Shown: positions 36,868 through 47,381, counted from the stretch's first letter. The stretch: DNA of 64,000 nucleotides from DATDIC01 sp963777625 (GCA_963777625.1 CAVZRO010000023.1:44689-108688), one strand, 5' to 3'. The notes: generated by a model from the letters alone, not told the origin. Made by a program: numbers and translations.

Positions 36868-36902
36868 CCATGCTCCTGGCAACAGGAGCATGGCTTTTCA
36901 TT
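36868..36902 (+). terminator. Rho-independent terminator after the RTX-like gene
   Basis: A perfect 11-bp stem CCATGCTCCTG / CAGGAGCATGG closed by a GCAA loop at 36868-36893, followed by CTTTTCATTT. It lies 34 bases after the RTX-like stop and separates that gene from the acyltransferase. Confidence 0.88.
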
Positions 36903-37000
36903 TGCAGCCCTCCGGATCCGGAACCTCCTTCGCCGCAATTCCGCGGCGCGCGGGAATGTGCTCAATAGCGGGCAGGCGTATCCCAAACGCAGGAGGAGCA

Positions 37001-38125
37001 GTGCGGGGAAAGCGCAATCTAGGGCTCGATCTGGTCCGTTCGTGCGCGATCGGCCTCGTGCTGCTGTCCCACTGGGGAGATATGACGGCCGCGTTTTTCG
37101 GCACGCGATCCCCCGCATGGCTCTCGTATTCCGGCACCTTCGGCGTCGAACTGTTCTTCGTGCTCAGCGGTTATCTGATCGGCAAGTTGCTGCTGGAGAT
37201 CATTGAACGTGGTCCCAGTTGGCAGGCCTGGAGCCGCTTCATGGTGCGGCGCTGGATGCGTACGCTGCCGCTGTATTTCCTCTGGCTCGCAATCCTGGCG
37301 GTGTTTTGGCGACCATTGAACACGCCATGGGCCCATTATGCCGCCTATACGTTCTTTCTACAGAACTGGGCCTGGCAGATGCCGGCCGACAACTGGTTCG
37401 GCGTATCCTGGTCACTTGCAATCGAGGAATGGTTCTATCTGCTGTTCAGTGTAACCCTTATCGGCGCGGCGCTTCTGGGCGCTCGGAAGCATGCAGTCTG
37501 GCTCGCTCTGGGATTGTTCCTGGTCATACCCTTCGCCTGCCGCCTGGTGGCGCAGCATGTGTTCGGCCTGCAAGACCCCACCAAGATTACCGTATTGCGC
37601 CTGGACGCAATCGCCTATGGCGTCGCACTGGCCAGGTTGCGGTGGGAGAACCGCACGCTGTTTCACTATCCCGGCCTGTGCCTTTGCGCCGGAATAGGAC
37701 TTATCCTTTGCACCTGGACGCAGATGTACTGGAATTGGCTGCCTTTGCCGGGAGGGTTGTTCAGCCTCATTTTCCTCAATGCGATCTCGATCGGATTCTG
37801 CCTGTGCATTCCGGCCGCGATCCGCCTGCGCAACCGATCAGGCTGGCCTGCTCTGCTGGTCCGACGATTGAGCGAAATCTCCTACGGAATCTACACCATC
37901 CATTTGACAATTCTCGAGGTCATCGCTTACGGCGTTGCCGAGCACCGGCTATCGCCCATACTCGCAATCGGATTGATGATCAGCATTCCGCTGATCCTTG
38001 CGGCGCTGTCCTTCCACTACATTGAAAGCCCGATCCTGGCGCGGCGGCCGCGCCAGGTGTTCGGCAGCGCCCCCTGGGGTCTCGCCGCTGAAGGCGGTCC
38101 GCTCCCGGCGGTTCGTCAGCAATAA
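37001..38125 (+). CDS. OafA-type membrane acyltransferase (acyltransferase family 3)
   Basis: About 374 residues with ~10 membrane segments. The N-terminal LGLDLVRSCAIGLVLLSHWG carries the family's R/H active-site pattern, followed by FGVELFFVLSGYLIGKLLLEI, FMVRRWMRTLPLYFLWL and FGVSWSLAIEEWFYLLF. These enzymes transfer acetyl or other acyl groups to sugars of O-antigen or exopolysaccharide across the inner membrane. The GTG at 37001 is preferred because AGGAGGAG lies three bases upstream. Intact. Confidence 0.9.
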   Translation: MRGKRNLGLDLVRSCAIGLVLLSHWGDMTAAFFGTRSPAWLSYSGTFGVELFFVLSGYLIGKLLLEIIERGPSWQAWSRFMVRRWMRTLPLYFLWLAILAVFWRPLNTPWAHYAAYTFFLQNWAWQMPADNWFGVSWSLAIEEWFYLLFSVTLIGAALLGARKHAVWLALGLFLVIPFACRLVAQHVFGLQDPTKITVLRLDAIAYGVALARLRWENRTLFHYPGLCLCAGIGLILCTWTQMYWNWLPLPGGLFSLIFLNAISIGFCLCIPAAIRLRNRSGWPALLVRRLSEISYGIYTIHLTILEVIAYGVAEHRLSPILAIGLMISIPLILAALSFHYIESPILARRPRQVFGSAPWGLAAEGGPLPAVRQQ

Positions 38126-38434
38126 CCAGCAGGATGCCGGCCGGTGAGCGGCCGCCTTATATCGGACCGCATTGAGAATGACTCATCCTGCTGGTGTTGC
38201 CCGGAGCAACGTGAAGCGAACGAGCGGCGCGGTGGGCGACAAAGTCGTGGATGGCCGGGACAAGCCTGGACAAGCCCGGGCATGACGGAAAGAGGCCGGC
38301 CATGACGGAAAGGGTCAGCATCAACGCGGGTTGGTGTTGGTTTGCGACGGTGGCAACGGTCAGATCTGCCGCTGACGGACAGGTGACAACTCCCCCTCCC
38401 GCTTGCGGGAGAGGGAAGGGAGAAGTCCCGATCG
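38126..38434. repeat. Intergenic repeats between the acyltransferase and SGNH gene
   Basis: About 310 bases without a gene. A dispersed unit GCCGGGACAAGCCTGGACAA...GGGCATGACGG lies at 38254-38288, and its inverse is at 47423-47457. CATGACGGAAAG occurs twice here. At ~38394-38418 CCCTCCCGC TT GCGGGAGAGGG forms a GC hairpin, similar in kind to one at ~42176-42206. These look like REP-type or terminator-like intergenic elements. Confidence 0.65.
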
Positions 38435-39178
38435 TTACGATCGATCCAACCCGTTCAGCACGAAGCGCGCCAGCGCGCTGCCGATACATTGGCTTAACCG
38501 TACTACCGCGGCGGGCTGCTGGGAAACATCGGTGCGTTCCAGGTCCAGGACGCCGCCATGAACCCAGGAATGCATCAGGTCGAAACGATGGAACAGCCCG
38601 ACATTCGGCAGCGTCGCTGTTGCCGCCATCGCCTGCTCGTAAGACTCCACATTGACATTGGCGCGCAAAAATCGGCTGAACTGAGAATCAACCAGTATGA
38701 TATCGCCGCCATGCACGGTGACGAGATCCGCGCCCTCCTCCAGCACGTCTTCCAGCTCTTCCGGATGAATGCCTTGCACCGCCTCCACGGTTCCGGTCTG
38801 CCAGATGACCAGCGGCACCGGCCCATGCTTGAGCGCGCCACGTAGCTGGTCGAGCATCGCACCCGCGGTCAGCCCCCGGCCGCCCTGCACCGTCAGATGG
38901 AAGCGGACGTTCGGCAACGCCGCCGCCAGGGCCTTCAGCATGAAATGAGGATATCCGGCGTCCCCGTGCGCCACCGTGCTCGCCGAGCCCAGAACCAGAA
39001 TCTCCACCGGCCGGCCCGATTTGATTGCGGCGGACAGGTTTTCCAGCGGCTTGTCGGGGGTCTCGAAATCCACCGAGGCAGGGCAGGCGGTGGCGCCGTC
39101 AGGCCCGGCCCACGCCCCCGATGGTGGCGTGAGCAGAATGGCGATCAGCGCTAGCATCGCGCTCCGGTTCATGGTCAT
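38435..39178 (-). CDS. Exported SGNH-hydrolase-like protein
   Basis: About 247 residues. MTMNRSAMLALIAILLTPPSGAWAG is a signal peptide. EILVLGSASTVAHGDAGYPHFMLKALAAALPNVRFHLTVQGGRGLTAGAML fits the SGNH/GDSL fold start with a modified GDS block (GSAST) and an N-like GGRG block; LMHSWVHGG near the end provides a candidate D/H pair. Probably a periplasmic esterase or acyl-modifying enzyme. The 5' end overlaps the 3' end of the opgC-like gene by ~80 bases, so the two are co-transcribed. ATG 39178 (or 39172) is chosen for the signal peptide. Confidence 0.72.
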   Translation of the reverse strand: MTMNRSAMLALIAILLTPPSGAWAGPDGATACPASVDFETPDKPLENLSAAIKSGRPVEILVLGSASTVAHGDAGYPHFMLKALAAALPNVRFHLTVQGGRGLTAGAMLDQLRGALKHGPVPLVIWQTGTVEAVQGIHPEELEDVLEEGADLVTVHGGDIILVDSQFSRFLRANVNVESYEQAMAATATLPNVGLFHRFDLMHSWVHGGVLDLERTDVSQQPAAVVRLSQCIGSALARFVLNGLDRS

Positions 39179-40325
39179 TCTGCGTAACAGTCTGCGCGCG
39201 GGCGGGCAAGGCCGATCGTGCGGGTCTGCGTCCGCGCTCCCCATACCACGCTGCCAGGGCAGCAACCGCCAGCATGGCCAGGATGCCGCCGAGATTGACC
39301 AAGACCTGCATGCCGGCTCCATCACTGATCTCCAGCGCCATGCGGCCGCAGAAACCGATGAAAATACCGAAGCAGAACACCGGCAACGAATGCTGTCCCA
39401 GCAACACAAGGGGCGCAGCCAGCCGCGAGCGAAGCCAGCGTGCATCCGCCGGCACCAGCCGCACTGTCAGCCAGAGCAGCGCCAGGATCGAGATCAACCG
39501 TGGCGGGTCGAGGTAGGTCTTGTCGATCGACATCAACGCGTGCGCCACCCGCCAGGGTAGCGCCGCAGCGAAGGCCGGGTGCTGCCAGACCCCGAATATC
39601 ACCACCAGGCCGCCCAGCGTCACGCCCCAGGACGCGATGTCCAGCAGGCGCGCCGGCGCGGGTATCTGGCGCGGCGGCGAATAGGCCAGCATCGCCCCGA
39701 TCATGAACAGCAACTGCCAGGTGAACGGGTTGAAAAACCAGCCGTCATCGGTCCAGGACGGCAGATTGAACCCCACCGCGCGCACCGCGACATACACGCC
39801 CAGCGACAGCGCGAGGAGTATCCTCGGCCACCGCAGCAGCGGCATCACCGCCGCGAACATCAGCAACAACACGATATACAACGGCAGGATGTTCAGCAGG
39901 CTCGGCTGGTATCGCAGCGTCAGCACCTGCAGCAGCGCGTCATACGGCTGATCCGCCAGCACGTTCAGACGGCTCTCGTCCAGGTAGTTCAACCGGTTCA
40001 GGGCTGCCGCGCCGTATGACACCTGCGCGGCGTACACGACGAACAGGAAGATATGGGCGATGTAGAGTGTCCAGGCCCGCCGTACCGCGTCGGCCGCCCC
40101 GTACAGATAGCCATCGCGATCCATCACGGACGCGTAAGCCTTGCCCGCCCCAAACCCGGCCAGCAGCACGAATACTTCCGCCGCGTCGCACAGCGACACG
40201 GACTGCAGGCTGTAATTGCCCAATACGTCGCCAGGGATGTGATCGGTGTAGATCCACCAGAGCGCCAGTCCCCGGAAGAAATCCACCCGCACATCGCGGC
40301 TGCCGCCACTGCGGATCAACGCCAT
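39099..40325 (-). CDS. OpgC-family membrane protein
   Basis: A 408-residue protein with about ten membrane segments. RVDFFRGLALWWIYTDHIPGDVLGNYSLQSVSLCDAAEVFVLLAGFGAGKAY is the OpgC opening, with Arg/Asp and His residues typical of membrane acyltransferases. OpgC succinylates osmoregulated periplasmic glucans; this homologue could modify another surface glycan. The last ~40 residues are hydrophilic. It is followed by, and overlaps, an SGNH-like gene, a common pairing for glycan acylation. Intact. Confidence 0.85.
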   Translation of the reverse strand: MALIRSGGSRDVRVDFFRGLALWWIYTDHIPGDVLGNYSLQSVSLCDAAEVFVLLAGFGAGKAYASVMDRDGYLYGAADAVRRAWTLYIAHIFLFVVYAAQVSYGAAALNRLNYLDESRLNVLADQPYDALLQVLTLRYQPSLLNILPLYIVLLLMFAAVMPLLRWPRILLALSLGVYVAVRAVGFNLPSWTDDGWFFNPFTWQLLFMIGAMLAYSPPRQIPAPARLLDIASWGVTLGGLVVIFGVWQHPAFAAALPWRVAHALMSIDKTYLDPPRLISILALLWLTVRLVPADARWLRSRLAAPLVLLGQHSLPVFCFGIFIGFCGRMALEISDGAGMQVLVNLGGILAMLAVAALAAWYGERGRRPARSALPARAQTVTQNDHEPERDASADRHSAHATIGGVGRA

Positions 40326-40377
40326 GAGCCGAATTTAGCAAACCACGCCCCCTCCGCAGGGGGTGGTTCTGAACAGT

Positions 40378-41112
40378 TCAGCCAAGACTTCGGCAGACTT
40401 GTCCAATATCATCCGCCGCAGCTGACGTCGGATGCCGCGTCAGCAACAGCGTTTGCCGGCGAATCGCCTCGGGCACCCTATCGTCCCGGCGGATTATTCC
40501 CGCTATTTCAGGTGCTTGCCCGAGAAACGCCAACGCGGCCCGGCGCAGGGTTTGATAGGTTCGCTCGCCGGCCGCGTGTGTCGGCGCCTGGTTCACGATT
40601 ACGCGAGCATTCCCGCCGGCCCGATCGGACGCGTACAGCTTCAGCACGGCATAGGCGTCCGTCAGGCTGGTCGGTTCGCCGGTCGCCAGCACCAGCAGCA
40701 TGTCGGCGGCAGCGGCCAGACGCCGGACGGGCGGCTCCAACCCGGCGGCCAGGTCCAGCAGAATGTCGGAATACGGCGCCTCCCGCAGCGTGACCACCAA
40801 CGGTCCCAGCGCGGCGCCGGAGAGCCCGGCCAGCGCACCCGAGCCCGACCGTCCTGGAAGAATGTCGAACCCGCCTTCGCGGTACCGCATCACGACATCG
40901 CTCAACGGCATCGTGCCGGCCAGCAGCGCGCCCAGGTCCTGCGCCGGCATCAGCCCGAGCTGAATGTCCACATTCGCCAGACCAAGATCGGCATCCACCA
41001 GCAGTACGCGCCGGCCGCTGCGTGCCAACGCATGCGCGAGGGTGATGGAAAACCAGGTCTTGCCAACACCTCCTTTGCCGGAGGCGATTGCGATCAGGCG
41101 CGGGCCGGTCAT
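40378..41112 (-). CDS. flhG: Flagellar number regulator FlhG (MinD/ParA-like ATPase)
   Basis: A 244-residue ATPase with the deviant Walker A KGGVGKTWFSITLAHALA, the DADLGLANVDIQLGL block characteristic of FlhG/FleN, and DILLDLAAGLEPPVRRLAAAAD. It partners FlhF to set flagellar number and position. The start overlaps the flhF stop (ATGA at 41109-41112), so flhF and flhG form a two-gene operon. Position 4 after the Walker lysine is Trp rather than the usual small polar residue. No other flagellar gene is seen in the window. Confidence 0.9.
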   Translation of the reverse strand: MTGPRLIAIASGKGGVGKTWFSITLAHALARSGRRVLLVDADLGLANVDIQLGLMPAQDLGALLAGTMPLSDVVMRYREGGFDILPGRSGSGALAGLSGAALGPLVVTLREAPYSDILLDLAAGLEPPVRRLAAAADMLLVLATGEPTSLTDAYAVLKLYASDRAGGNARVIVNQAPTHAAGERTYQTLRRAALAFLGQAPEIAGIIRRDDRVPEAIRRQTLLLTRHPTSAAADDIGQVCRSLG

Positions 41113-41984
41113 GGGCGTGATCCCAGGCTGAGCAGTCGTTCGGCAAGAAACGCCGGCGTGAGCGGAACCAGCCCGTCGACGGCTCCTGGCCCGATCCCGG
41201 CTTCGGTCATGGACAGGCGCCCCGCATGCGCAGCGGCAAGCGTGCCGCCGATCCGTCGGGCAATGTCGAGCCGGGTGGCGATCAGCATCGTCGCGCCGAC
41301 CTCCGCGTACGCCGTGGCCAGTTCGGCCGCCTCATCGGGATGCAGGCCACCCGGCAATACAAGGATCACCACCGCATCCGCGGTGGCGGCGAGAGCCGCG
41401 AGCTCCTCCCGCTGCGTCGGATCGAACGGGTCGGTGCCAGGGGCATCGATCAACACCGGGGCGCCGGGCTGGCGTCGTGCCAAGGCACGCCCCAGCGCCA
41501 CCGGGTTGCTGGCAACCACGAGTTCGACCCCGAGCAGGCGGGTGAAGGCCGCGAGCTGTTCGACCGCCCCGGCGCGCTTGCCGTCAGCGGTGATGATGAG
41601 CGGCTTGATGCCCGCCATCACCAGCCGGGTCGCCAGACGCGCCGCGGTCAGCGTCTTGCCGGCACCCGGTGGGCCGGCAAGCAGCAGCGGCCGCGGCGCG
41701 TCCAACGGCAGGGCGGCAAAGGTGAACGCTGCCTCCAGCGCGGCGTCGAGCGAGCCGTGCCGCAGGGATGTGCGCACGACCAGTGGCACGCCATGATAAT
41801 CCAGGGCGGACACCAGCGCCGGACTGTCGGCAGGCGGTTCCGATTTCGGCTCCAGCGCGGCGGTGATTTCGACGCCATCGGCGACCCGGCGGGTGGACAG
41901 GATGAGTGCGTCCGGCCCCAGCTCAGCGCGCACGCGCGCCATCGCCTCCGCCATTTTGGCCGCGCGGTAGAGCTTGAGGCGCAT
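41109..41984 (-). CDS. flhF: Flagellar GTPase FlhF (SRP-like)
   Basis: A 291-residue SRP-family GTPase. The N-terminus MRLKLYRAAKMAEAMARVRAELGPDALILSTRRVADGVEITAA is typical FlhF. The G domain has G1 LAGPPGAGKTLTAARLA, PLIITADGKRAGAVEQLAAF and LIDAPGTDPFDPTQREEL (G3, with Ala for the usual Thr). It is shorter than most FlhF proteins because the linker (N-B region) is reduced. FlhF recruits early flagellar components to the pole. The 240 bases upstream contain a GC hairpin repeat (~42176-42206) and no gene. Confidence 0.88.
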   Translation of the reverse strand: MRLKLYRAAKMAEAMARVRAELGPDALILSTRRVADGVEITAALEPKSEPPADSPALVSALDYHGVPLVVRTSLRHGSLDAALEAAFTFAALPLDAPRPLLLAGPPGAGKTLTAARLATRLVMAGIKPLIITADGKRAGAVEQLAAFTRLLGVELVVASNPVALGRALARRQPGAPVLIDAPGTDPFDPTQREELAALAATADAVVILVLPGGLHPDEAAELATAYAEVGATMLIATRLDIARRIGGTLAAAHAGRLSMTEAGIGPGAVDGLVPLTPAFLAERLLSLGSRP

Positions 41985-42175
41985 CGGAGCAAGCTATCGT
42001 GGGGGAAGTTGCTCGACCGTGAACGATTGCGCGTCGCGGCGGTCGGGGTGATGGCTCAAGGCGCGGGGAGGGGGTTGGGTCGGCGGGGGGCAGATTGGTT
42101 TCAGGTGAAGATGGGGTGGTTGTTGGTGCAACTTTATAGCAAGCGTTCCGATTAGTGACAGGTGCGTGCTGCGAC

Positions 42176-42206
42176 CCCTCCCCTAGCCCCTCCCGCAAGG
42201 GGAGGG
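42176..42206. repeat. GC-rich hairpin between amidase and flhF
   Basis: CCCCTCCCGCAAGGGGAGGGG forms a tight hairpin with a GCAA loop just past the amidase stop, with a preceding CCCCTCCCCTAG copy. It may act as a transcription terminator for the amidase and resembles the hairpin near 38400. Confidence 0.6.
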
Positions 42207-42228
42207 GGATAAGGGGAAGTCGACCGCA

Positions 42229-43638
42229 TCACGCCAACGCCGGCCGCTTATCCGCCCACGGCTGCGCCTGCTCAAACGCCGCCGATGCCTGCAAAACTCC
42301 AAGATCGTCGAACCGCCGCCCGACGATCTGCAATCCCACCGGCAGCCCGTCGACCGTAAATCCGCACGGCACGCTCGCCGCCGGGTTCCAGGACATGTTG
42401 AACGGATACGAAAAATGCGCCCATTCGATCCAGTTCCACGGGTGCTGCGGCCAATGCTCCGGCATCAGCCGCTCGGCCGGGAAAGCCGCCACTGAAACCG
42501 CCGGCGTCAGCAGCAGATCCCAGTCCTGAAACCAGCGATGGATCGCCGCGACATACGCCATCTTCTTCTCGCGCAACGCCAGATATTCCAGCACCGACAT
42601 CGGCGCGCCATCCTTGATGCAGGCCACCAGTCCAGGGTCCATCCGCGCCTCCCATTTCGGCAGATGCACCGCCAGTCGCGCCATGTGCGCGGCCCAGAAC
42701 GGCCCGGTCAGCTCCGCCCCTTGCGGCCCCCACGGCGTTGCCACCTGCTCCACCGTCGCCCCCAGCTCGCTGAACCGGTCAGCCGCCGCCTTCACCAGTG
42801 AGGCAATCTCCGGATCGACCCGGGCATGGCCCAGATCAGGGCTGAACGCGATGCGCTTGCCGCGCACGCCCTCGTGCAGGCGCCCGAGATAATCCGCCGG
42901 CCCCGCCTCGCATGTGGTGAAGTCCAGCGGATGCGGGCCGGCCATCGCACCCAGGAACAGGGCGCCGTCGGCAACCGTGCGTGTCATCGGCCCCAGATGC
43001 GACGTGTTGTCGCCCACCCCCACCGGATAATACGGAATACGCCCGAACGTCGGCTTCAGCCCGAACACGCCGCAGAAATGCGCCGGCATGCGGATCGAGC
43101 CGGCCCCGTCGCTGCCCTGATGCAGCGGCCCAAACCCGGCCGCCGCCGCCGCGCCCGCCCCGGCCGACGACGCACCCGCGTTGTAGCCGTGCTTCCACGG
43201 GTTATGCGTGATGCCTGTCAGCGGGGAATGACTCACGCCCGTCCAGCCGAATTCCGAGGTGGTCGTCTTGCCCAGAATGATCGCGCCCTGATCTTTCAGG
43301 CGAGGAACGATGGGTGTGTCCTCCGCCGGCTGATTCCCCTTGAAGATCAGGCTGCCCATCTGCGTCGGCATGTCCCTGGTGATCGCCAGATCCTTGATCG
43401 TCACCGGAATGCCGTGCAGCGGACCGACATGCTCGGCCTTCATCAACGCCGTCTCGGCCCGCCGGGCTGCCTCCATCGCCTGGTCGGCGGCCAGGAATGC
43501 AAATGCGTTCACCCGCGGTTCCACCGCCTCAATGCGCTCCAGCAAGCCGCGCATCAGTTCGACCGGAGACAGTTGTTTCGTTCGCACCATCTCCGCCAGC
43601 CTGGTTGCCGGCGTGAAGCCCAGTTCCTCGGTGTCCAT
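42229..43638 (-). CDS. Amidase-signature family protein
   Basis: About 469 residues. The Ser-cisSer-Lys triad blocks are present: GIPVTIKDLAIT (Lys), NAGASSAGAGAAAAAGFGPLHQGSDGAGSIRMPAHFCGVFGLKPTFGRIP (the two Ser). The second Gly of the usual GGSSGG is Ala here. Closest general role is hydrolysis of an amide or carbamate; the substrate is unknown and it is not clearly GatA because no gatB or gatC is near. The ATG at 43638 (MDTEELGFTP) is chosen; the open frame extends to 43761 into the glpK promoter region. Divergent from glpK. Confidence 0.88.
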   Translation of the reverse strand: MDTEELGFTPATRLAEMVRTKQLSPVELMRGLLERIEAVEPRVNAFAFLAADQAMEAARRAETALMKAEHVGPLHGIPVTIKDLAITRDMPTQMGSLIFKGNQPAEDTPIVPRLKDQGAIILGKTTTSEFGWTGVSHSPLTGITHNPWKHGYNAGASSAGAGAAAAAGFGPLHQGSDGAGSIRMPAHFCGVFGLKPTFGRIPYYPVGVGDNTSHLGPMTRTVADGALFLGAMAGPHPLDFTTCEAGPADYLGRLHEGVRGKRIAFSPDLGHARVDPEIASLVKAAADRFSELGATVEQVATPWGPQGAELTGPFWAAHMARLAVHLPKWEARMDPGLVACIKDGAPMSVLEYLALREKKMAYVAAIHRWFQDWDLLLTPAVSVAAFPAERLMPEHWPQHPWNWIEWAHFSYPFNMSWNPAASVPCGFTVDGLPVGLQIVGRRFDDLGVLQASAAFEQAQPWADKRPALA

Positions 43639-43763
43639 CCTGTTCGCCCACCCTGCGTTCGCCAGCCCGCATCGAACCCAATCCGGGCGCACACCGCAAG
43701 TCAGACCGGAGTCCTCGCGCGCCACGCGATCTGTTAGAATAAGGTAATGGCGGGAGGCCACGC

Positions 43764-45248
43764 ATGACCCGGTACATCGGCGCCATCGACCAGGGTACCA
43801 CCAGCACGCGATTCATCGTCTTCGACCAGGCCGGCACAATCGTTACCGCGGCGCAGCGCGAGCATCGGCAGATATTCCCGCAGCCGGGGTGGGTCGAACA
43901 TGACCCCGCCGAGATTTGGGCCAACACCCGCGCGGTGATCGCCGAGGCTATGCGCGCCGGCAATTTGTCGCCTGCCGACCTGGCGGCGGTCGGCATCACC
44001 AACCAGCGCGAGACAACACTGCTGTGGGATCGCAGCTCAGGTGCGCCCGCCTACAACGCGATCGTCTGGCACGACACGCGGGTCGATCCGCTGGTCGCGG
44101 AGTACACCGCCGCCGGCGGACAGGATCGGTTCCGTGCCGCCACCGGCCTGCCGCTCGCCGGCTATTTCAGCGCGCTGAAACTGCGCTGGCTGCTGGACAA
44201 CGTCCCGGACATTCGCCGCCGCGCCGAGGCCGGGGATCTTGCCTTCGGCACGATGGACTCCTGGCTCATGTGGAACCTGACCGGGCTGCACGTAACGGAC
44301 GTAACCAATGCCAGCCGCACGCTGCTGATGGATATCAGCTCGCTCGAATGGGACCTGGGTCTGTTGCAGGCGTTCGGTATCCCGGCCGCGGTGCTGCCCC
44401 GCATCGTTCCTTCCGCGCAGATTTACGGCACCGCCCTGGGTGAGCTGGCCGGCGTGCCGGTCGCCGGAATCCTGGGCGATCAGCAGGCGGCGCTTGTTGG
44501 TCAGACCTGTTTTCATCCCGGCGAGGCCAAGAACACCTACGGCACCGGCAGTTTTCTGCTGATGAACACCGGTCTCGCCCCGGTACCTTCCACCTGCGGC
44601 CTGATCACCACCGTCGCCTACAAGTTCGGCGACCGTCCTGCCTCCTACGCACTGGAAGGTTCGATCGCCATCACCGGCGCCCTGGTGCAATGGCTGCGCG
44701 ACAATCTGGGCCTGATCCGTAGCGGCGACGAGATAGAGGCGCTCGCCGCGCAGGTCCCCGACAATGGCGACGTCTATTTCGTGCCGGCTTTCTCGGGCCT
44801 TTACGCGCCGTGGTGGCGCGGCGACGCCCGCGGCGTCATCGCCGGACTGACGCGGTTCGCGACCGCCGGCCACATCGCCCGCGCCGCCCTGGAAGCCAGC
44901 GCCTTTCAGGTCCTGGATGTGGTCGAGGCAATGCAGCGCGATTGCGGATTCCCAATCAAGACGCTGCGTGTCGATGGCGGCATGGTAACCAACGAGCTGC
45001 TGATGCAGTTCCAGGCGGATCTGCTCGGTGTGCCGGTGGCCCGGCCGCGCACGATTGAAACCACCGCCCTCGGCGCCGCCTACGCCGCCGGGCTGGCTGT
45101 GGGCCTGTGGCAGAGCACCGAGGATCTGCTGCATCATTGGGGCGTCACCCGCCTCTGGTCGCCGAAAATGTCGCCCGAACGCCGCGCCGCGCTCACCAGG
45201 TCCTGGAGAAAAGCCGTGGAACGCTCGTTTGGCTGGGCCACCGATTGA
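43764..45248 (+). CDS. glpK: Glycerol kinase
   Basis: Phosphorylates glycerol to glycerol-3-phosphate. The 494-residue protein is full length: IGAIDQGTTSTRFIVFDQAG (phosphate 1), QIFPQPGWVEHDPAEIW, GITNQRETTLLWDRSSG, GTMDSWLMWNLTG, GILGDQQAALVGQTCFHPGEAKNTYGTGSFLLMNTG, and LRVDGGMVTNELLMQFQADLLGVPV. No glpF or glpD is adjacent. A purine-rich GGCGGGAGG stretch precedes the ATG. dapB starts 44 bases after its stop. Confidence 0.96.
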   Translation: MTRYIGAIDQGTTSTRFIVFDQAGTIVTAAQREHRQIFPQPGWVEHDPAEIWANTRAVIAEAMRAGNLSPADLAAVGITNQRETTLLWDRSSGAPAYNAIVWHDTRVDPLVAEYTAAGGQDRFRAATGLPLAGYFSALKLRWLLDNVPDIRRRAEAGDLAFGTMDSWLMWNLTGLHVTDVTNASRTLLMDISSLEWDLGLLQAFGIPAAVLPRIVPSAQIYGTALGELAGVPVAGILGDQQAALVGQTCFHPGEAKNTYGTGSFLLMNTGLAPVPSTCGLITTVAYKFGDRPASYALEGSIAITGALVQWLRDNLGLIRSGDEIEALAAQVPDNGDVYFVPAFSGLYAPWWRGDARGVIAGLTRFATAGHIARAALEASAFQVLDVVEAMQRDCGFPIKTLRVDGGMVTNELLMQFQADLLGVPVARPRTIETTALGAAYAAGLAVGLWQSTEDLLHHWGVTRLWSPKMSPERRAALTRSWRKAVERSFGWATD

Positions 45249-45291
45249 CCGTGGCGGCGAAACCTCACCCCAACACGCCGGGAGACAACGC

Positions 45292-46062
45292 GTGACGAGC
45301 ACAACCCGCATCGGCATCGCTGGTACCACCGGGCGCATGGGCGCGCTGCTGGTCCAGGAAATCGGCACGGCAGGCCTCGTGCTGGCCGGCGGCATCGCGC
45401 GCGACAAGCCGTTTCCGCCCGGCGTGCGCCGCTTCCCCGATATCGCCGCGCTGGCGCAGGAAGCGGATGTGGTGATCGACTTCACCCACGCCGCCGCCGC
45501 GCAACCACACGCCGGCGCCCTGGCAGCCGCCGGAACCGCCTGGGTTCTCGGCACCTCCGGCCTCTCCGCCGCCGATGAAGCCGCCGTTGCCGAAGCAGCC
45601 CGCCGCATCCCGGTGGTCTATGCGGCAAACTTCGCCCCGGGCGTGAACCTTGTTCTGGCGCTGGCGGAACGCATGGCCGCCGCCCTGCCACCCGACAGCT
45701 ACGACGCCGAGATCGTCGAGATGCACCACCGCCAGAAAGTGGACGCCCCGTCCGGCACTGCTGTCGGGATCGGCCGCGCGGTCGCGAAAGGCCGTGGCCA
45801 GGACCTGTCGGAGGTGATGGAAAGCGGTCGCCACGGCCATACCGGTGCTCGCAAGCCAGGAGCCATCGGCTTCGCCGCGCTCCGCGGCGGCCAGGTGGTC
45901 GGCGAGCATACCTTAATCTTCGCCGCCGCCACCGAGCACATCGCGCTGACCCATCGCGCCTTCGACCGGCGCAGCTTCGCCGCCGGCGCCGTGCGCGCGG
46001 CGCTGTGGGTCAACGGCCAGCCGCCCGGACTCTATTCCATGATGGACGTGCTGGGCATGTGA
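45292..46062 (+). CDS. dapB: 4-hydroxy-tetrahydrodipicolinate reductase
   Basis: NAD(P)H-dependent reductase in lysine and diaminopimelate synthesis. The 256-residue protein starts at GTG 45292 with the Rossmann motif IGIAGTTGRMGALLVQE, then DFTHAAAAQPHAGALAA, LGTSGLS, AANFAPGVNLVLALAE, the substrate-binding EIVEMHHRQKVDAPSGTAVGIG, and the C-terminal FAALRGGQVVGEHTLIFAA. Intact. The frame is open into glpK, but the GTG gives the canonical start. Likely read with metK downstream. Confidence 0.94.
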   Translation: MTSTTRIGIAGTTGRMGALLVQEIGTAGLVLAGGIARDKPFPPGVRRFPDIAALAQEADVVIDFTHAAAAQPHAGALAAAGTAWVLGTSGLSAADEAAVAEAARRIPVVYAANFAPGVNLVLALAERMAAALPPDSYDAEIVEMHHRQKVDAPSGTAVGIGRAVAKGRGQDLSEVMESGRHGHTGARKPGAIGFAALRGGQVVGEHTLIFAAATEHIALTHRAFDRRSFAAGAVRAALWVNGQPPGLYSMMDVLGM

Positions 46063-46193
46063 TCAGGCGCCGCCGCATGCGCCCCGCTTGATTCCCCTTC
46101 GGCTTTACGTCATTCACCCCCGCGCCCGGCATTTTGCCGGTTCGGCGGTCGGCGTAATGCGCCCGCCGCCGGCCGCGACAAGAGGAGAATTCC

Positions 46194-47381
<1,188 letters not shown>

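Noticed and set aside
46063..46193. Possible SAM-sensing riboswitch before metK
   Set aside because: The leader has GC-rich inverted segments but none of the conserved cores of SAM-I, SAM-II or SAM/SAH riboswitches that I can recognise.
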